Below, piece by piece: positions 52,262-60,980 of a DNA stretch of 64,000 nucleotides. Position 1 is the first letter of the stretch; each line of letters begins with the position of its first letter. The notes under the pieces are model-generated. The model saw only the letters and a list, made by a program, of their open reading frames with translations, was not told where the DNA came from and searched no databases. This DNA comes from Streptantibioticus ferralitis (GTDB lineage Bacteria; Actinomycetota; Actinomycetes; Streptomycetales; Streptomycetaceae), in the NCBI RefSeq assembly GCF_029223525.1, contig NZ_JARHTQ010000003.1:62001-126000 (forward strand). Direction: 5' to 3'. The translations under genes were made by a program, and so were the position numbers.

Positions 52262-53346
52262 GACCGCCCCGGCAGAGCGACGGTGCGGCGCTCCGCCGCC
52301 GAGGTGCGGGCCGCCTCCAGGACCTCCAGGGCGGCAACCGCCTCACGGGCGCTCACCGGTGGCACCGTGCCGTCGCGCAGGGCGGCCGCGATGCCCGCGT
52401 AGTACGCGGGGTAGTCCCCCGGCAGTGTCGGTACCGGGTCACCCCCTCCCGTCAGCGGCGACTCACCGGCACCGAGCCGACCCCATGCCGCCTCCGGTTC
52501 CGTACCCCAGCCGGGCCCCGGCCGCTGGCCGTCGCGCAGCGCCGTCTCCTGCGGGTCGAGCCCGTACTTCACGTAGCCCGCCTCCGACCCCAACACCCGG
52601 AAGCGCGGCCCGAGTTGCGGGGCCACGGCGCTCATCCACAGATGCGAGCGGACGCCGTTCGCATGCTCCAGGGCGATGAACGTGTCGTCGTCCGCCTCGG
52701 CGTCCGGGCGGCGCACATCGGCCTCGGCGAACACGGTGCGCACCGGCCCGAAGAGGGTGAGCGCCTGGTCGACGAGGTGGCTGCCCAGGTCGTAGAGCAG
52801 CCCGCCGAACTCCGCCGGGTCGCCGGACTCGCGCCAGCCGCCCTTGGGCTTGGGGCGCCAGCGCTCGAAGCGCGACTCGAAGCGGCGTACCTCGCCCAGC
52901 GCACCGTTGTCGATGAGCTGGCGCACGGTGCGGAAGTCGTTGTCCCAGCGACGGTTCTGGAACACCGAGAGCAGCAGCCCGCGTTCCTCGGCGAGGTCGG
53001 CGAGCGCGGCGCCCTCGGCGGCGGTACCGGCCAGCGGCTTGTCGACGACGACCGGCAGCCCGGCCCGCAGGGCGGCCGTCGCCAGTGGGACATGGGTGCG
53101 GTTGGGAGAGGCGACGACGATCAGGTCGAGCTCGTCCGCGCGGCTCCACAGTTCGTCGGCGGAGGCCACCGTGCGCACCTGCGGATGCTCTGCTTCGGCC
53201 TGCGCCTGCCGCTCGGGGTTCGAGGTGACGACGGTGTCCAGCACCAGGTCGTCGGTGGCGGCGATCAGCGGCGCGTGGAAGACGGATCCGGCCAGGCCGT
53301 AGCCGATGAGGCCGACGCGGAGCGGGGAATTCACGGGCAGTGGCAT
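52258..53346 (-). CDS. Gfo/Idh/MocA-family NAD(P)-dependent oxidoreductase
   Basis: 362 aa from ATG 53346. The N-terminal Rossmann fold starts at RVGLIGYGLAGSVFHAPLI (GxGxAGS, residues about 8-26). The catalytic Lys-Pro motif VVVDKPLAGT (near residue 100) and the C-terminal GFO/IDH domain with GGLLYDLGSHLVDQAL are intact. It oxidises or reduces a sugar or cyclitol; the substrate is unknown. A ROK regulator is divergent, 56 bp away, with a palindromic operator between, so a sugar-responsive circuit is likely. The UPF0303 gene overlaps its 3' end. Confidence 0.92.
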   Translation of the reverse strand: MPLPVNSPLRVGLIGYGLAGSVFHAPLIAATDDLVLDTVVTSNPERQAQAEAEHPQVRTVASADELWSRADELDLIVVASPNRTHVPLATAALRAGLPVVVDKPLAGTAAEGAALADLAEERGLLLSVFQNRRWDNDFRTVRQLIDNGALGEVRRFESRFERWRPKPKGGWRESGDPAEFGGLLYDLGSHLVDQALTLFGPVRTVFAEADVRRPDAEADDDTFIALEHANGVRSHLWMSAVAPQLGPRFRVLGSEAGYVKYGLDPQETALRDGQRPGPGWGTEPEAAWGRLGAGESPLTGGGDPVPTLPGDYPAYYAGIAAALRDGTVPPVSAREAVAALEVLEAARTSAAERRTVALPGRS

Positions 53347-53359
53347 GCCGTTTACTAAA

Positions 53360-53372
53360 GCAACGCTGTTGC
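53360..53372. promoter_or_regulatory. Candidate ROK operator in the 56-bp divergent promoter
   Basis: GCAAC-GCT-GTTGC (53360-53372) is a perfect 5-bp palindrome with flanking A/T (CTAAAGCAAC...GTTGCGAAAG continues the symmetry). It lies between the Gfo/Idh start (53346) and the ROK -10 box (GACAAT, 53391-53396), so one site would cover both promoters. Confidence 0.6.
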
Positions 53373-53402
53373 GAAAGTGCAAGCGTCGGCGACAATGGGG
53401 GA

Positions 53403-54575
53403 GTGAACAGGGGTAACTCCGGGGCCAACCTGCCCGTACTGCGCGGCCACAACGCCGCACTCGTGCTGGACCTGCTGCGTTCCGCCACCGTGGGCGGTGG
53501 CGAGGGCATCAGCCGACTGGAGCTGGCCGAACGCACCGGCCTCACCCCGCAGGCGGTCAGCAAGATCGTGGCCCGGCTCCGTGCCGAGGGGATGGCGGCG
53601 GAAGCGGGCCGCCGTGCCTCGACCGGCGGCAAGCCGCGCACCCTGCTGCGCCTGGTGCGCACCGCGCGCTACGCGGTCGGGCTGCACCTCGACCGGGACG
53701 AGATGGCGGCGGTGCTCGCCGACCTCGCGGGCGAGCGGGTCGAGGTCCGCACCGCACCGTTCGATCTCGGCGCGGGCCCGGAGGCGGTGCTCGACGCGGT
53801 CGCCGCACAGGTGCGGGAACTGCTGGCCGGTGTCGACGCCCAGACCGTGCTCGGCGCCGGGGCCGCCGTCCCCGGCCCCCTCGACCACCAGGCGGGCGTG
53901 CTGCGGCGGGTCACCCGCTTCCCGCGGTGGGACGGATTCCCGCTGCGCGCCGCGCTCGCCGACCGGCTCGGCATGCCGGTATCGCTGGACAAGGACACCA
54001 ACGCGGCGGCGCTGGCCGTTCTGGGCCTGGCCCGCGGGGAGGGCGCGCCCGGCCCGTCGGACGCCGGGGGCTCGGCCCACCGGACCGGCGACGACGCACC
54101 GCCCCAACTCGCCGACACCGGCGGCTCGTTCGCGTACCTGCACCTCGGCACCGGCCTTGGCGCCGGTCTGGTGCTGGACGGCGCGCTCTACCGCGGCCCG
54201 CGTACCGGAGCCGGTGAATTCGGCCACCAGATCGTGCAGCTGGACGGCCCACCCTGCGTCTGCGGCAAGCGCGGCTGCCTGGAAGCACTCTGTCTGTCGG
54301 CCCTCTCCCGCGCCGACACCGCGGAGGCCGCGCGCCTGCTGGGCGTCGGCGCCGCCAACCTCGCCGCACTGCTCGACATCGACCGGGTCGTGCTGGGCGG
54401 CCGCGCGGTGCTCGCCGACCGCCGGACCTTCGCCGAAGGCGTCACCGCGGTACTCGCCGAGCAGTCCGCCCACCGGGTTCCGGTGACCGTCGCCCCCGCC
54501 GACCGGCAGACCGTCGCCGACGGCGCCGCCCGCCTGATCCTGGCCCCGCTCTTCGGACGCACGGCGCTCGGCTGA
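53403..54575 (+). CDS. ROK-family transcriptional regulator (NagC/XylR type)
   Basis: 390 aa from GTG 53403; GACAAT ends 6 nt upstream, so the mRNA is probably leaderless. The N-terminal winged helix (residues about 15-75, SRLELAERTGLTPQAVSKIV) is followed by a sugar-kinase-like ROK domain: the Gly-rich LHLGTGLGAGLVLDG and the zinc motif GPPCVCGKRGCLEAL, a complete CxCGxxGCxE. ROK proteins bind sugars and repress transport or catabolic genes. The inserted Gly/Asp/Pro segment near residue 220 is atypical. Probable target: the divergent Gfo/Idh-UPF0303 pair and itself. Confidence 0.93.
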   Translation: MNRGNSGANLPVLRGHNAALVLDLLRSATVGGGEGISRLELAERTGLTPQAVSKIVARLRAEGMAAEAGRRASTGGKPRTLLRLVRTARYAVGLHLDRDEMAAVLADLAGERVEVRTAPFDLGAGPEAVLDAVAAQVRELLAGVDAQTVLGAGAAVPGPLDHQAGVLRRVTRFPRWDGFPLRAALADRLGMPVSLDKDTNAAALAVLGLARGEGAPGPSDAGGSAHRTGDDAPPQLADTGGSFAYLHLGTGLGAGLVLDGALYRGPRTGAGEFGHQIVQLDGPPCVCGKRGCLEALCLSALSRADTAEAARLLGVGAANLAALLDIDRVVLGGRAVLADRRTFAEGVTAVLAEQSAHRVPVTVAPADRQTVADGAARLILAPLFGRTALG

Positions 54576-54744
54576 CCCGCGGGCCCGCTGCGCCGTTCGG
54601 ATGGGATCGCCCCGGCATCCGGGCGCATGCGTGCCGTAGCCCGGCGGGCCGACGAAGGACGGGCGGGCCGTGCCAGGTCTCATGGGGGAGTCCAGTGCCC
54701 CGCGAGAGCCCGTACGGGCGAGACAGACAGCGAAGGTCACCGCC

Positions 54745-55491
54745 ATGCACTTGCGTAGTGCGCCCAGCCGCCGCGCCCTTGCCGTCGTCGCCGCCGCGAT
54801 CGTTCCGCTGCTCGGGGCCGCCGGCGCCCCGGCCTCGGCGGCGGGCTGGCGGGACCCGCATCCGGCGCCGCCCACCGATCGGGCGCCCGCGTGCGGAAGC
54901 CCGGCCGACACCGGGTTCCCGATCCGCACCAGGCTGTACGGCGGTCCGGACACGTACACCCCGGGGGGCACCGCGCGGACCTTCTTCCTGGCCCTGCGGA
55001 ACACCACCGCCGGGGACTGCCGCCAGGTCCACCCGCTGGTGCTGCTCGTCGACCGCGACCGGCAGTTGACGCCCCATCGGATCCGACTGCGCTACGCGCC
55101 ACCCGGGACGGGTTCCTGGCGTGCGGTGCCCTTCGAGACCACCGACCACGCCGAGAACATCGGCCTGCCGGGCGGTCAGAGCGGGCCCGGCCTGACCGTC
55201 CCCGCTCGCCGCACCGTCACCATGCGGCTGCGGTTGCGCTTCGCCCCCGGCACGCCGCCCGACCGGGTGGTCGTGTCCGCCACGACCATGCAGCGCCGCG
55301 GTGGCAACGGTGCGTGGGTGGGCGAGTCCAACCGCTACGCCTTCGACATCGGGCGTCCGCGTCCGATGCTCGCCGAAACCGGCCTGCGCAACCCGTCCCG
55401 GGTGCGCGACACCGGTTCCGCGGCCTTCGCCATGCTGCTCGTCGGCGCTGCCCTGATGGCCGGAGCGCGACGCGGTGCCCCCTGGCGTTAG
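54745..55491 (+). CDS. Secreted LAETG sortase-substrate protein
   Basis: 248 aa from ATG 54745 (GAAGG upstream). A signal peptide covers residues 1-33 (ALAVVAAAIVPLLGAAGAPA and then SAAG). The exported domain is immunoglobulin-like in pattern (GGTARTFFLALRNTTAG, MRLRLRFAPGTPPDRVVV). The C-terminus is a sorting signal: LAETG at residues 209-213, a hydrophobic stretch AAFAMLLVGAALMAGA and a short Arg-rich tail. LAxTG is the class E motif, and a class E sortase is encoded in this window. It should end up covalently bound to the cell wall; its ligand is unknown. Confidence 0.85.
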   Translation: MHLRSAPSRRALAVVAAAIVPLLGAAGAPASAAGWRDPHPAPPTDRAPACGSPADTGFPIRTRLYGGPDTYTPGGTARTFFLALRNTTAGDCRQVHPLVLLVDRDRQLTPHRIRLRYAPPGTGSWRAVPFETTDHAENIGLPGGQSGPGLTVPARRTVTMRLRLRFAPGTPPDRVVVSATTMQRRGGNGAWVGESNRYAFDIGRPRPMLAETGLRNPSRVRDTGSAAFAMLLVGAALMAGARRGAPWR

Positions 55492-55546
55492 CCGGGTGTG
55501 AACCCCGCCACCGGCGGGGCGTCCATCGCTCTGCGAGGATCGCGGG

Positions 55547-56320
55547 GTGAACGACCCGCGCGACACCCAAGACAGCGGCACCCCCGGCGCACCCGTCCGG
55601 TCCGGGATCCCCGAGCATGGCCGCATCCCCAAGTACTACGCCGTCAAGACCCGGTTGGAGACGCTGCTCGACGAGCTGGGCGAGGGCGGCAGCCTGCCCA
55701 CCGAGCGTGATCTCGCCGCGCGCTTCGGAGTGGCCAGGGAGACCGTCCGGCAGGCGGTGCGGGAGCTGCTGATCCAGGGCCGGGTGCGGCGCAAGGGGCG
55801 CGGCACGGTGGTGGCGGGTCCCAAGCTGGAGCAGCCGCTCTCCCTGGTCTCGTACACCGAGGGAGTGCGCCGCCAGGGCAAGGTGCCGGGCCGAAGCCTG
55901 ATCGGTCTCGACCGGATGCCCGCGGGGGCGGAGCTCGCACAGCAGCTGGGGATCGGGCAGACCGATCCGGTATGGCATCTGGAACGTGTGCTGCTCGCCG
56001 ACGACGAGCGGGTGGGCCTGGAGAGCACCTATGTCTCGGTGGACCGATTCCCGCATCTGGAACGGGACTTCAACCCCGACTCGTCGTTCTACGCGTTCCT
56101 CCGCGACCAGCTGGGGGTACGGTTCGCCGCCGCGGAGGAGCGGATCGAGACGGTGCTCGCCACCCCGCGTGAGGCGCTGCTGATCGGCACCCCGCCCGCG
56201 CTGCCGATGCTGCTGCTCAACCGGGTCTCGCGGGACACCGACGGCCGTCCCGTCGAACGCGTCCGGTCCCTCTACCGCGGTGATCGATTCAGTTTCACCA
56301 CGCATCTGTCCGGGGCCTGA
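55547..56320 (+). CDS. GntR-family regulator with UTRA (HutC-type) domain
   Basis: 257 aa from GTG 55547. The N-terminal winged helix runs over residues about 28-100, with SLPTERDLAARFGVARETVR as the recognition region. The UTRA ligand domain follows (about 110-250), including WHLERVLLADDERVGLESTY and the final VSRDTDGRPVERVRSLYRGDRF. UTRA regulators answer to small catabolites; the genes downstream suggest aminoethylphosphonate or a related aminophosphonate. It stands at the head of the putative catabolic operon, with 138 nt before the FAD enzyme. Confidence 0.9.
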   Translation: MNDPRDTQDSGTPGAPVRSGIPEHGRIPKYYAVKTRLETLLDELGEGGSLPTERDLAARFGVARETVRQAVRELLIQGRVRRKGRGTVVAGPKLEQPLSLVSYTEGVRRQGKVPGRSLIGLDRMPAGAELAQQLGIGQTDPVWHLERVLLADDERVGLESTYVSVDRFPHLERDFNPDSSFYAFLRDQLGVRFAAAEERIETVLATPREALLIGTPPALPMLLLNRVSRDTDGRPVERVRSLYRGDRFSFTTHLSGA

Positions 56321-56458
56321 CGACCGTCGCCGTCCGCTTGGTAGCGTTCGGTCATGTCACGAAAAGATAACGGGTCTAGCCCAAACGTGATGGCCTGTTC
56401 ACCCTCGATTCATCGCTCCGACGCAACCGCTCAAGCCCCGGCGCACAGGCTCCGGGGC

Positions 56459-57577
56459 ATGAGAGTTGTCATCGTCGGGGCCGGAGCACTCGGCACCATG
56501 CACGCCTGGCAGGCGATAGCCCGCGGGCACGAAGTCGTCCACATCGAGCGGGAGCGCGACGCGCGCGGCGCCTCGGTACGGAACTTCGGGCTCGTCTGGG
56601 TCGGCGGCCGGGCTTCCGGAGCGGAGCTTGAGACCGCGCTGCGGGCGCGCGAACTGTGGCAGGAGATCGGCGCGCGGGTGCCCGGCGTCGGCTTCCGGGC
56701 CAATGGCTCGCTGACCGCGGTGCGCACCGAAGCCGAACGCGCCGTCGCCGACGAGGTGCTCACCCGCCCGGACGCGGGCGCCCGCGGCCTGAAGTGGCTG
56801 GACGCCGCCGAGACGCGCGCCCTCAACCCGGCGCTGCGCGGCGAACTGCTCGGCGCCCTGTGGTGCGAGCGCGACGCCGCGGTGGAACCGCGCCTGACCC
56901 AGCGCGCACTGCGCGAACACCTCACCGCCTCCGGCCGCTACACCTTCCTCGGCGGCCGCGAGGTCCGCGAGGCCGGGACAGGGAAGGTCACCGACGACCA
57001 CGGTCAGACCCATCGCGCCGACGCCGTCGTGCTGTGCACCGGCGCCTGGCTCTCGGGTCTGGTACGGGAGCTCGCTCCCGAACTCCCCGTCCGCAAGGTG
57101 CGGTTGCAGATGATGCAGACCGACCCGCTGGGCGAGCCGCTGACCACCTCGGTCGCCGACGCGGACAGCTTCCGCTACTACCCGGCGTACTCGGGCGGCG
57201 CACTGGACGCGCTGAACGACGGGCAGCCCCAGGCGCAGACCGCCGCCGAACACCGGATGCAACTGCTGATGGTCCAGCGCCTCGGCGGCGGACTGACCAT
57301 CGGGGACACCCACGAGTACGACGAGCCGTTCGGCTTCGACGTGGTCGAGGAGCCGTACGAGCACCTGCGGGGCGTCGCCGAGGCGCTGCTCGGCCGCCCG
57401 CTGCCGCGCATCCGGCACCGCTGGGCCGGGGTGTACGCGCAGTGCGTGGACACCGGCCGGGTCGTGCACCGCGAACAGGTCGCCGACGGGGTGTGGCTGG
57501 TCACCGGGCCCGGCGGGCGCGGCATGACCTGCTCCCCGGCCATCGGTGAAGACACCGCGAACCAGCTTGGATGGTAA
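56459..57577 (+). CDS. FAD-dependent amine oxidoreductase of the TIGR03364 type (aminophosphonate catabolism)
   Basis: 372 aa from ATG 56459. The dinucleotide-binding GxGxxG is at residues 7-12 (VGAGALGTMHA) and the DAO-fold continues to the C-terminal FAD motif VWLVTGPGGRGMTCSPAIGE. The clustering with a phosphonatase-like hydrolase and a phosphonate-type ABC importer matches known TIGR03364/TIGR03351 operons. No aminoethylphosphonate transaminase (PhnW) is present, so the inferred role is oxidative conversion of aminoethylphosphonate or its N-methyl form to phosphonoacetaldehyde. Enzymes of this group have been shown to act in that way in other bacteria; the exact substrate here is not known. 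Confidence 0.82.
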   Translation: MRVVIVGAGALGTMHAWQAIARGHEVVHIERERDARGASVRNFGLVWVGGRASGAELETALRARELWQEIGARVPGVGFRANGSLTAVRTEAERAVADEVLTRPDAGARGLKWLDAAETRALNPALRGELLGALWCERDAAVEPRLTQRALREHLTASGRYTFLGGREVREAGTGKVTDDHGQTHRADAVVLCTGAWLSGLVRELAPELPVRKVRLQMMQTDPLGEPLTTSVADADSFRYYPAYSGGALDALNDGQPQAQTAAEHRMQLLMVQRLGGGLTIGDTHEYDEPFGFDVVEEPYEHLRGVAEALLGRPLPRIRHRWAGVYAQCVDTGRVVHREQVADGVWLVTGPGGRGMTCSPAIGEDTANQLGW

Positions 57578-57582
57578 GGAAA

Positions 57583-58245
57583 ATGACGGATCGCGACATC
57601 AATCTGATCGTTCTCGACATGGCGGGCACCACCGTCGCCGACGGCGGCCTGGTCGAGCAGGCCTTCACCCGGGCCGCGGAGCGGCTGGGCGTCGAGCCTG
57701 ACCTGGAGTACGTCCGGGCCACCATGGGCGAGTCGAAGATCTCCGTCTTCCGCGCCCTCTTCGGGGACGAGGACTTCGCCCAGCGGGCCAACACCGAGTT
57801 CGAGCGGGCCTACGGGGAGCTGGTGGACGGCGGCCGGATCGCCGCGCTGCCCGGCGCCGCCGAGGCCATCGGCGAACTGCGCGCCGAGGGCCGCAAGGTC
57901 GTACTGACCACCGGCTTCGCCCGGGTCACCCAGGACGCCATCCTGGACGCCCTCGGCTGGCAGGACATCGCCGACCTCACCCTCTGCCCGGCCGACGCGG
58001 GCCGCGGCCGTCCGTACCCGGACATGGTGCTCACCGCGCTGCTGCGCACCGGCACCGACGACGTACGCAGGATCGCGGTCGCCGGGGACACCTCGTACGA
58101 CATGCTCACCGGCGTCCGCTCCGGCGCCGCCATCGTGGCGGGCGTACTGACCGGAGCGCACGACGAGCGGCAGCTGACGGCGGCCGGTGCCACCCGGGTC
58201 ATCGGATCGGTCGCCGAACTTCCGGCGCTGGTACGGGAGTTCTGA
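57583..58245 (+). CDS. Phosphonatase-like hydrolase (PhnX-related HAD, TIGR03351)
   Basis: 220 aa from ATG 57583; ATG 57571 would overlap the upstream stop and add four residues. The HAD nucleophile is D12 in LDMAGTTVADGG, matching D12 of phosphonoacetaldehyde hydrolase (PhnX). The Schiff-base lysine is conserved as K52 in MGESKISVFRAL, comparable to MGLLKIDHVRAL of Bacillus PhnX. The phosphate-site Lys/Asp motifs follow (GRGRPYPDM and VAGDTSYDML). It should cleave phosphonoacetaldehyde to acetaldehyde and phosphate. It sits between the FAD enzyme and the importer ATPase, 1 nt before the latter. Confidence 0.87.
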   Translation: MTDRDINLIVLDMAGTTVADGGLVEQAFTRAAERLGVEPDLEYVRATMGESKISVFRALFGDEDFAQRANTEFERAYGELVDGGRIAALPGAAEAIGELRAEGRKVVLTTGFARVTQDAILDALGWQDIADLTLCPADAGRGRPYPDMVLTALLRTGTDDVRRIAVAGDTSYDMLTGVRSGAAIVAGVLTGAHDERQLTAAGATRVIGSVAELPALVREF

Positions 58246-58246
58246 G

Positions 58247-59293
58247 ATGGGCATCCGGTTCGACTCGGTCACCGTCCGGTACGGGGACAACACCGTCCTG
58301 GACTCCCTTGACCTGACCGTGGAACCCGGCGAAGTCATGGCGCTGCTCGGCCCCTCGGGGTCGGGCAAGACCACCGCGCTGCGGGCCGTCGCCGGGTTCG
58401 TCACCCCGGCCGCCGGGCGGGTGCTGATCGGTGGCCGCGATGTCACCGCGCTGCCTCCGCACCGGCGCGGCATCGGCATGGTGGTGCAGCAGTACGCGCT
58501 CTTTCCGCATCTGCGGGTGGAGCAGAACGTCGCCTTCGGCCTGAAGGCGCGCAAGGTACCGCGCGCACGGATCGCCGAACGGGTCAGCGAGGCACTGCGG
58601 ATGACCGGCATGGAGCGGTACGCCCGCCGGTACCCGCGGGAGCTGTCCGGCGGCCAGCAGCAGCGCGTGGCGATCGCCCGTGCGCTGGCCATCCGGCCCG
58701 GGGTGCTGCTGCTGGACGAACCGCTGTCCGCCCTCGACGCGCAGCTGCGCTCCGGGATGCTCGCCGAACTCGCCAGGTTGCACCGTGAGTTGCCGGATGT
58801 CTCGATCCTCTATGTCACCCATGACCAGATCGAGGCGCTGACCCTCGCCGACCGGATCGCGGTCATGGACAAGGCGCGGCTGCAGGACTGCGGCACCCCG
58901 CAGGACCTGTACCGCAGGCCGCGCACCGAGTTCACCGCCTCCTTCGTCGGCAACGCCAACCTGCTGCCGGTGACGGTCATCGGCGACGCGGTGCGTTTCG
59001 GCGGTACGGAGCTGAAGGTTCCGGTGGACGGCATCGCGCCGGGCGCGGCGGCCACCTTGTGCGTACGGCCGCATCTGGTCGGCCTCGGCGAGGGGCCCAA
59101 CGCACTGCGCGGCACCGTCGCCGAGGTGCAGTGGCGGGGCGCCACCCACCGGGTGTTCGTGGACATCGACGGCCACCAGATCAAGGCGGACGTACGGGAG
59201 TTGCGCACCCCGCCCGCGCTGGGCCAGCAGGTGGCCGTGCACTTCGCGACGCAGGACGCGGTGCTGCTGGGGGCGGGGGTGGCCGATGGCTAG
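58247..59293 (+). CDS. ABC importer ATP-binding protein, phosphonate cluster
   Basis: 348 aa from ATG 58247. Walker A GPSGSGKTTA near residue 35, signature LSGGQQQRVAIARAL near 133, Walker B VLLLDEPLSALD near 156 and a C-terminal TOBE domain (about 280-345) that may sense ligand. The gene begins 1 nt after the hydrolase stop and overlaps the first permease by 8 nt, so the importer is translated with the catabolic enzymes. Spermidine/iron-type (CUT1/POPT-like) ATPases share this layout; the aminophosphonate assignment is from context. Confidence 0.92.
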   Translation: MGIRFDSVTVRYGDNTVLDSLDLTVEPGEVMALLGPSGSGKTTALRAVAGFVTPAAGRVLIGGRDVTALPPHRRGIGMVVQQYALFPHLRVEQNVAFGLKARKVPRARIAERVSEALRMTGMERYARRYPRELSGGQQQRVAIARALAIRPGVLLLDEPLSALDAQLRSGMLAELARLHRELPDVSILYVTHDQIEALTLADRIAVMDKARLQDCGTPQDLYRRPRTEFTASFVGNANLLPVTVIGDAVRFGGTELKVPVDGIAPGAAATLCVRPHLVGLGEGPNALRGTVAEVQWRGATHRVFVDIDGHQIKADVRELRTPPALGQQVAVHFATQDAVLLGAGVADG

Positions 59294-60158
59294 CGTCACC
59301 CTCGCCGCCCCCCGGCGCGGTGTACCGCGCTGGCTGTGGGCGCTGCCGCCGGTGGCCGGACTCGGCCTGGTCTTCCTCTATCCGATGGCCCTCGTCGTCT
59401 GGCAGTCCGTCTCGCCGGACAGCGGCGGCCACGACCTGTCGGGGTACGGCACGGTCCTCGCCTCCACCGGGTTCCAAACGGCGCTGCTCAACACCGTGTG
59501 GATCGCGGCCGGTTCGACCGTGGGCTGCCTGGTGCTGGGCTTCGCCCTCGCCCTGGTGATCGCCTTCGTCCCGTTCCCCGGCGGCAAGGCGCTCAGCCGG
59601 TTCATCGACATCTTCCTGGCCTTCCCGTCCTTCCTGATCACGCTGGCGCTGCTGTTCGTCTACGGGACGGTCGGGATCGTCAACGGGATCTGGACCGACA
59701 CCACCGGCGCCGCGCACGGGCCGGTCGACTTCCTGCACACCCCGTGGGGCGTGCTGCTCGCCGAGGTCACCTACTTCACGCCGTTCGTGATGCGGCCACT
59801 GCTCGCCGCCTTCTCGCAGATCGACACCGCGCAGATCGAGGCGGCGGCCTCGCTGGGCGCCAGGGCGCCGCGCATCGTACGGCAGGTCATCCTGCCCGAG
59901 GCGCTGCCCTCGCTGGCGGCGGGCGGCTCGCTGGTGCTGGTGATGTGCCTCAACGAGTTCGGGATCATCCTGTTCACCGGCGCCAAGGGCGTCACCACAC
60001 TGCCGATGCTCGTCTACAGCAAGGCGATCCTGGACGGCGACTATCCGGGTGCGTGTGTGGTCGCGGTGGTCAACATCGCGCTGTCGGTGGCGCTTTACAC
60101 CCTCTACCGGGTGGTCCTCGCCCGCGGCGCTGGAGGTGCCCGTCGTGCTGGTGCATAG
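59286..60158 (+). CDS. ABC importer permease 1, phosphonate cluster
   Basis: 290 aa with six predicted helices. The EAA loop reads IDTAQIEAAASLGARAPRIV near residue 180. It overlaps the ATPase gene by 8 nt and the next permease gene by 14 nt. It is a POTB/PhnU-like subunit that pairs with the second permease. A long loop after helix 3 (TVGIVNGIWTDTTGAAHGPVDF, about residues 125-145, given here in part) is typical for phosphonate permeases of this group. Confidence 0.88.
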   Translation: MASVTLAAPRRGVPRWLWALPPVAGLGLVFLYPMALVVWQSVSPDSGGHDLSGYGTVLASTGFQTALLNTVWIAAGSTVGCLVLGFALALVIAFVPFPGGKALSRFIDIFLAFPSFLITLALLFVYGTVGIVNGIWTDTTGAAHGPVDFLHTPWGVLLAEVTYFTPFVMRPLLAAFSQIDTAQIEAAASLGARAPRIVRQVILPEALPSLAAGGSLVLVMCLNEFGIILFTGAKGVTTLPMLVYSKAILDGDYPGACVVAVVNIALSVALYTLYRVVLARGAGGARRAGA

Positions 60159-60942
60159 CCGAGGCGGCCGGTGGGCCGTCTGGATCGTCTTCTTCGCGCT
60201 CTTCCTTCCGGTGTTCGCGCTGCCGTTCCTGGTCATCATGGTGGCGTCCTTCGCCACCAGTTGGAGCGGTGCCTTCCCCTCGGGGATGACGCTCGGCCAC
60301 TACCAGGAGCTCACCAAGGGCGACTCCCCGCATGCGCTGCTCACCAGCCTGGTCACCGCGCTGGTCGCAAGCCTTGCCGCACTGGCCATCGGCACCTGGG
60401 CGGCGCTCGGCGCCGAGGCGCTGCGGCGGCGCGGACGCCGGGTGGTGGACGCCCTGTTCATGCTCCCGGTCGCGGTGCCGTCGGTGGTGGTCGGCCTGTC
60501 CCTGCTGGTGGCCTTCTCCAAGCCGCCGCTGCTGCTCAACGGGACCTCCACCATCGTGATCACCGCGCACACGGTGCTGGTGACGGCCTTCGCCTACCAG
60601 TCGGTCGCCGCCGCCCTCACCCGGCTCGACCCCGCCTACGAGCAGAGCGCGGCCAGCCTCGGCGCCCGTCCGTCGTACGTGCTGTGGCGGGTGAAGCTGC
60701 CGCTGCTGCTGCCCTCGCTCACCGCGGCCGCCGGGCTGTGCTTCGCCCTGTCCATGGGCGAGTTGAGCGCCACGATGATGCTCTACCCGCCGAACTGGGT
60801 GCCGCTTCCGGTGACCATCTTCGGCGCCACCGACCGTGGTGCGCTGTTCACCGGGGCGGCGCTGGCAGTGGTGTTGATGGCCTCGACGCTGCTGGTGCTC
60901 TTCGCGGTCTCCCGCATCCGGAACCGGGCCTCCTACAGATGA
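60145..60942 (+). CDS. ABC importer permease 2, phosphonate cluster
   Basis: 265 aa from GTG 60145, chosen because GGAGG lies 8 nt upstream; GTG 60136 and 60151 are alternatives. Six helices, with EAA loop RLDPAYEQSAASLGARPSYV near residue 165. It overlaps the first permease gene by 14 nt. It is a POTC/PhnV-like subunit. The stop is 38 nt before the binding-protein gene, which has its own ribosome-binding site (AAGGAG). Confidence 0.88.
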   Translation: MLVHSRGGRWAVWIVFFALFLPVFALPFLVIMVASFATSWSGAFPSGMTLGHYQELTKGDSPHALLTSLVTALVASLAALAIGTWAALGAEALRRRGRRVVDALFMLPVAVPSVVVGLSLLVAFSKPPLLLNGTSTIVITAHTVLVTAFAYQSVAAALTRLDPAYEQSAASLGARPSYVLWRVKLPLLLPSLTAAAGLCFALSMGELSATMMLYPPNWVPLPVTIFGATDRGALFTGAALAVVLMASTLLVLFAVSRIRNRASYR

Positions 60943-60980
60943 GGCCCAGCCTCCCCTCCCCCTAAGGAGATTGACCTGTT

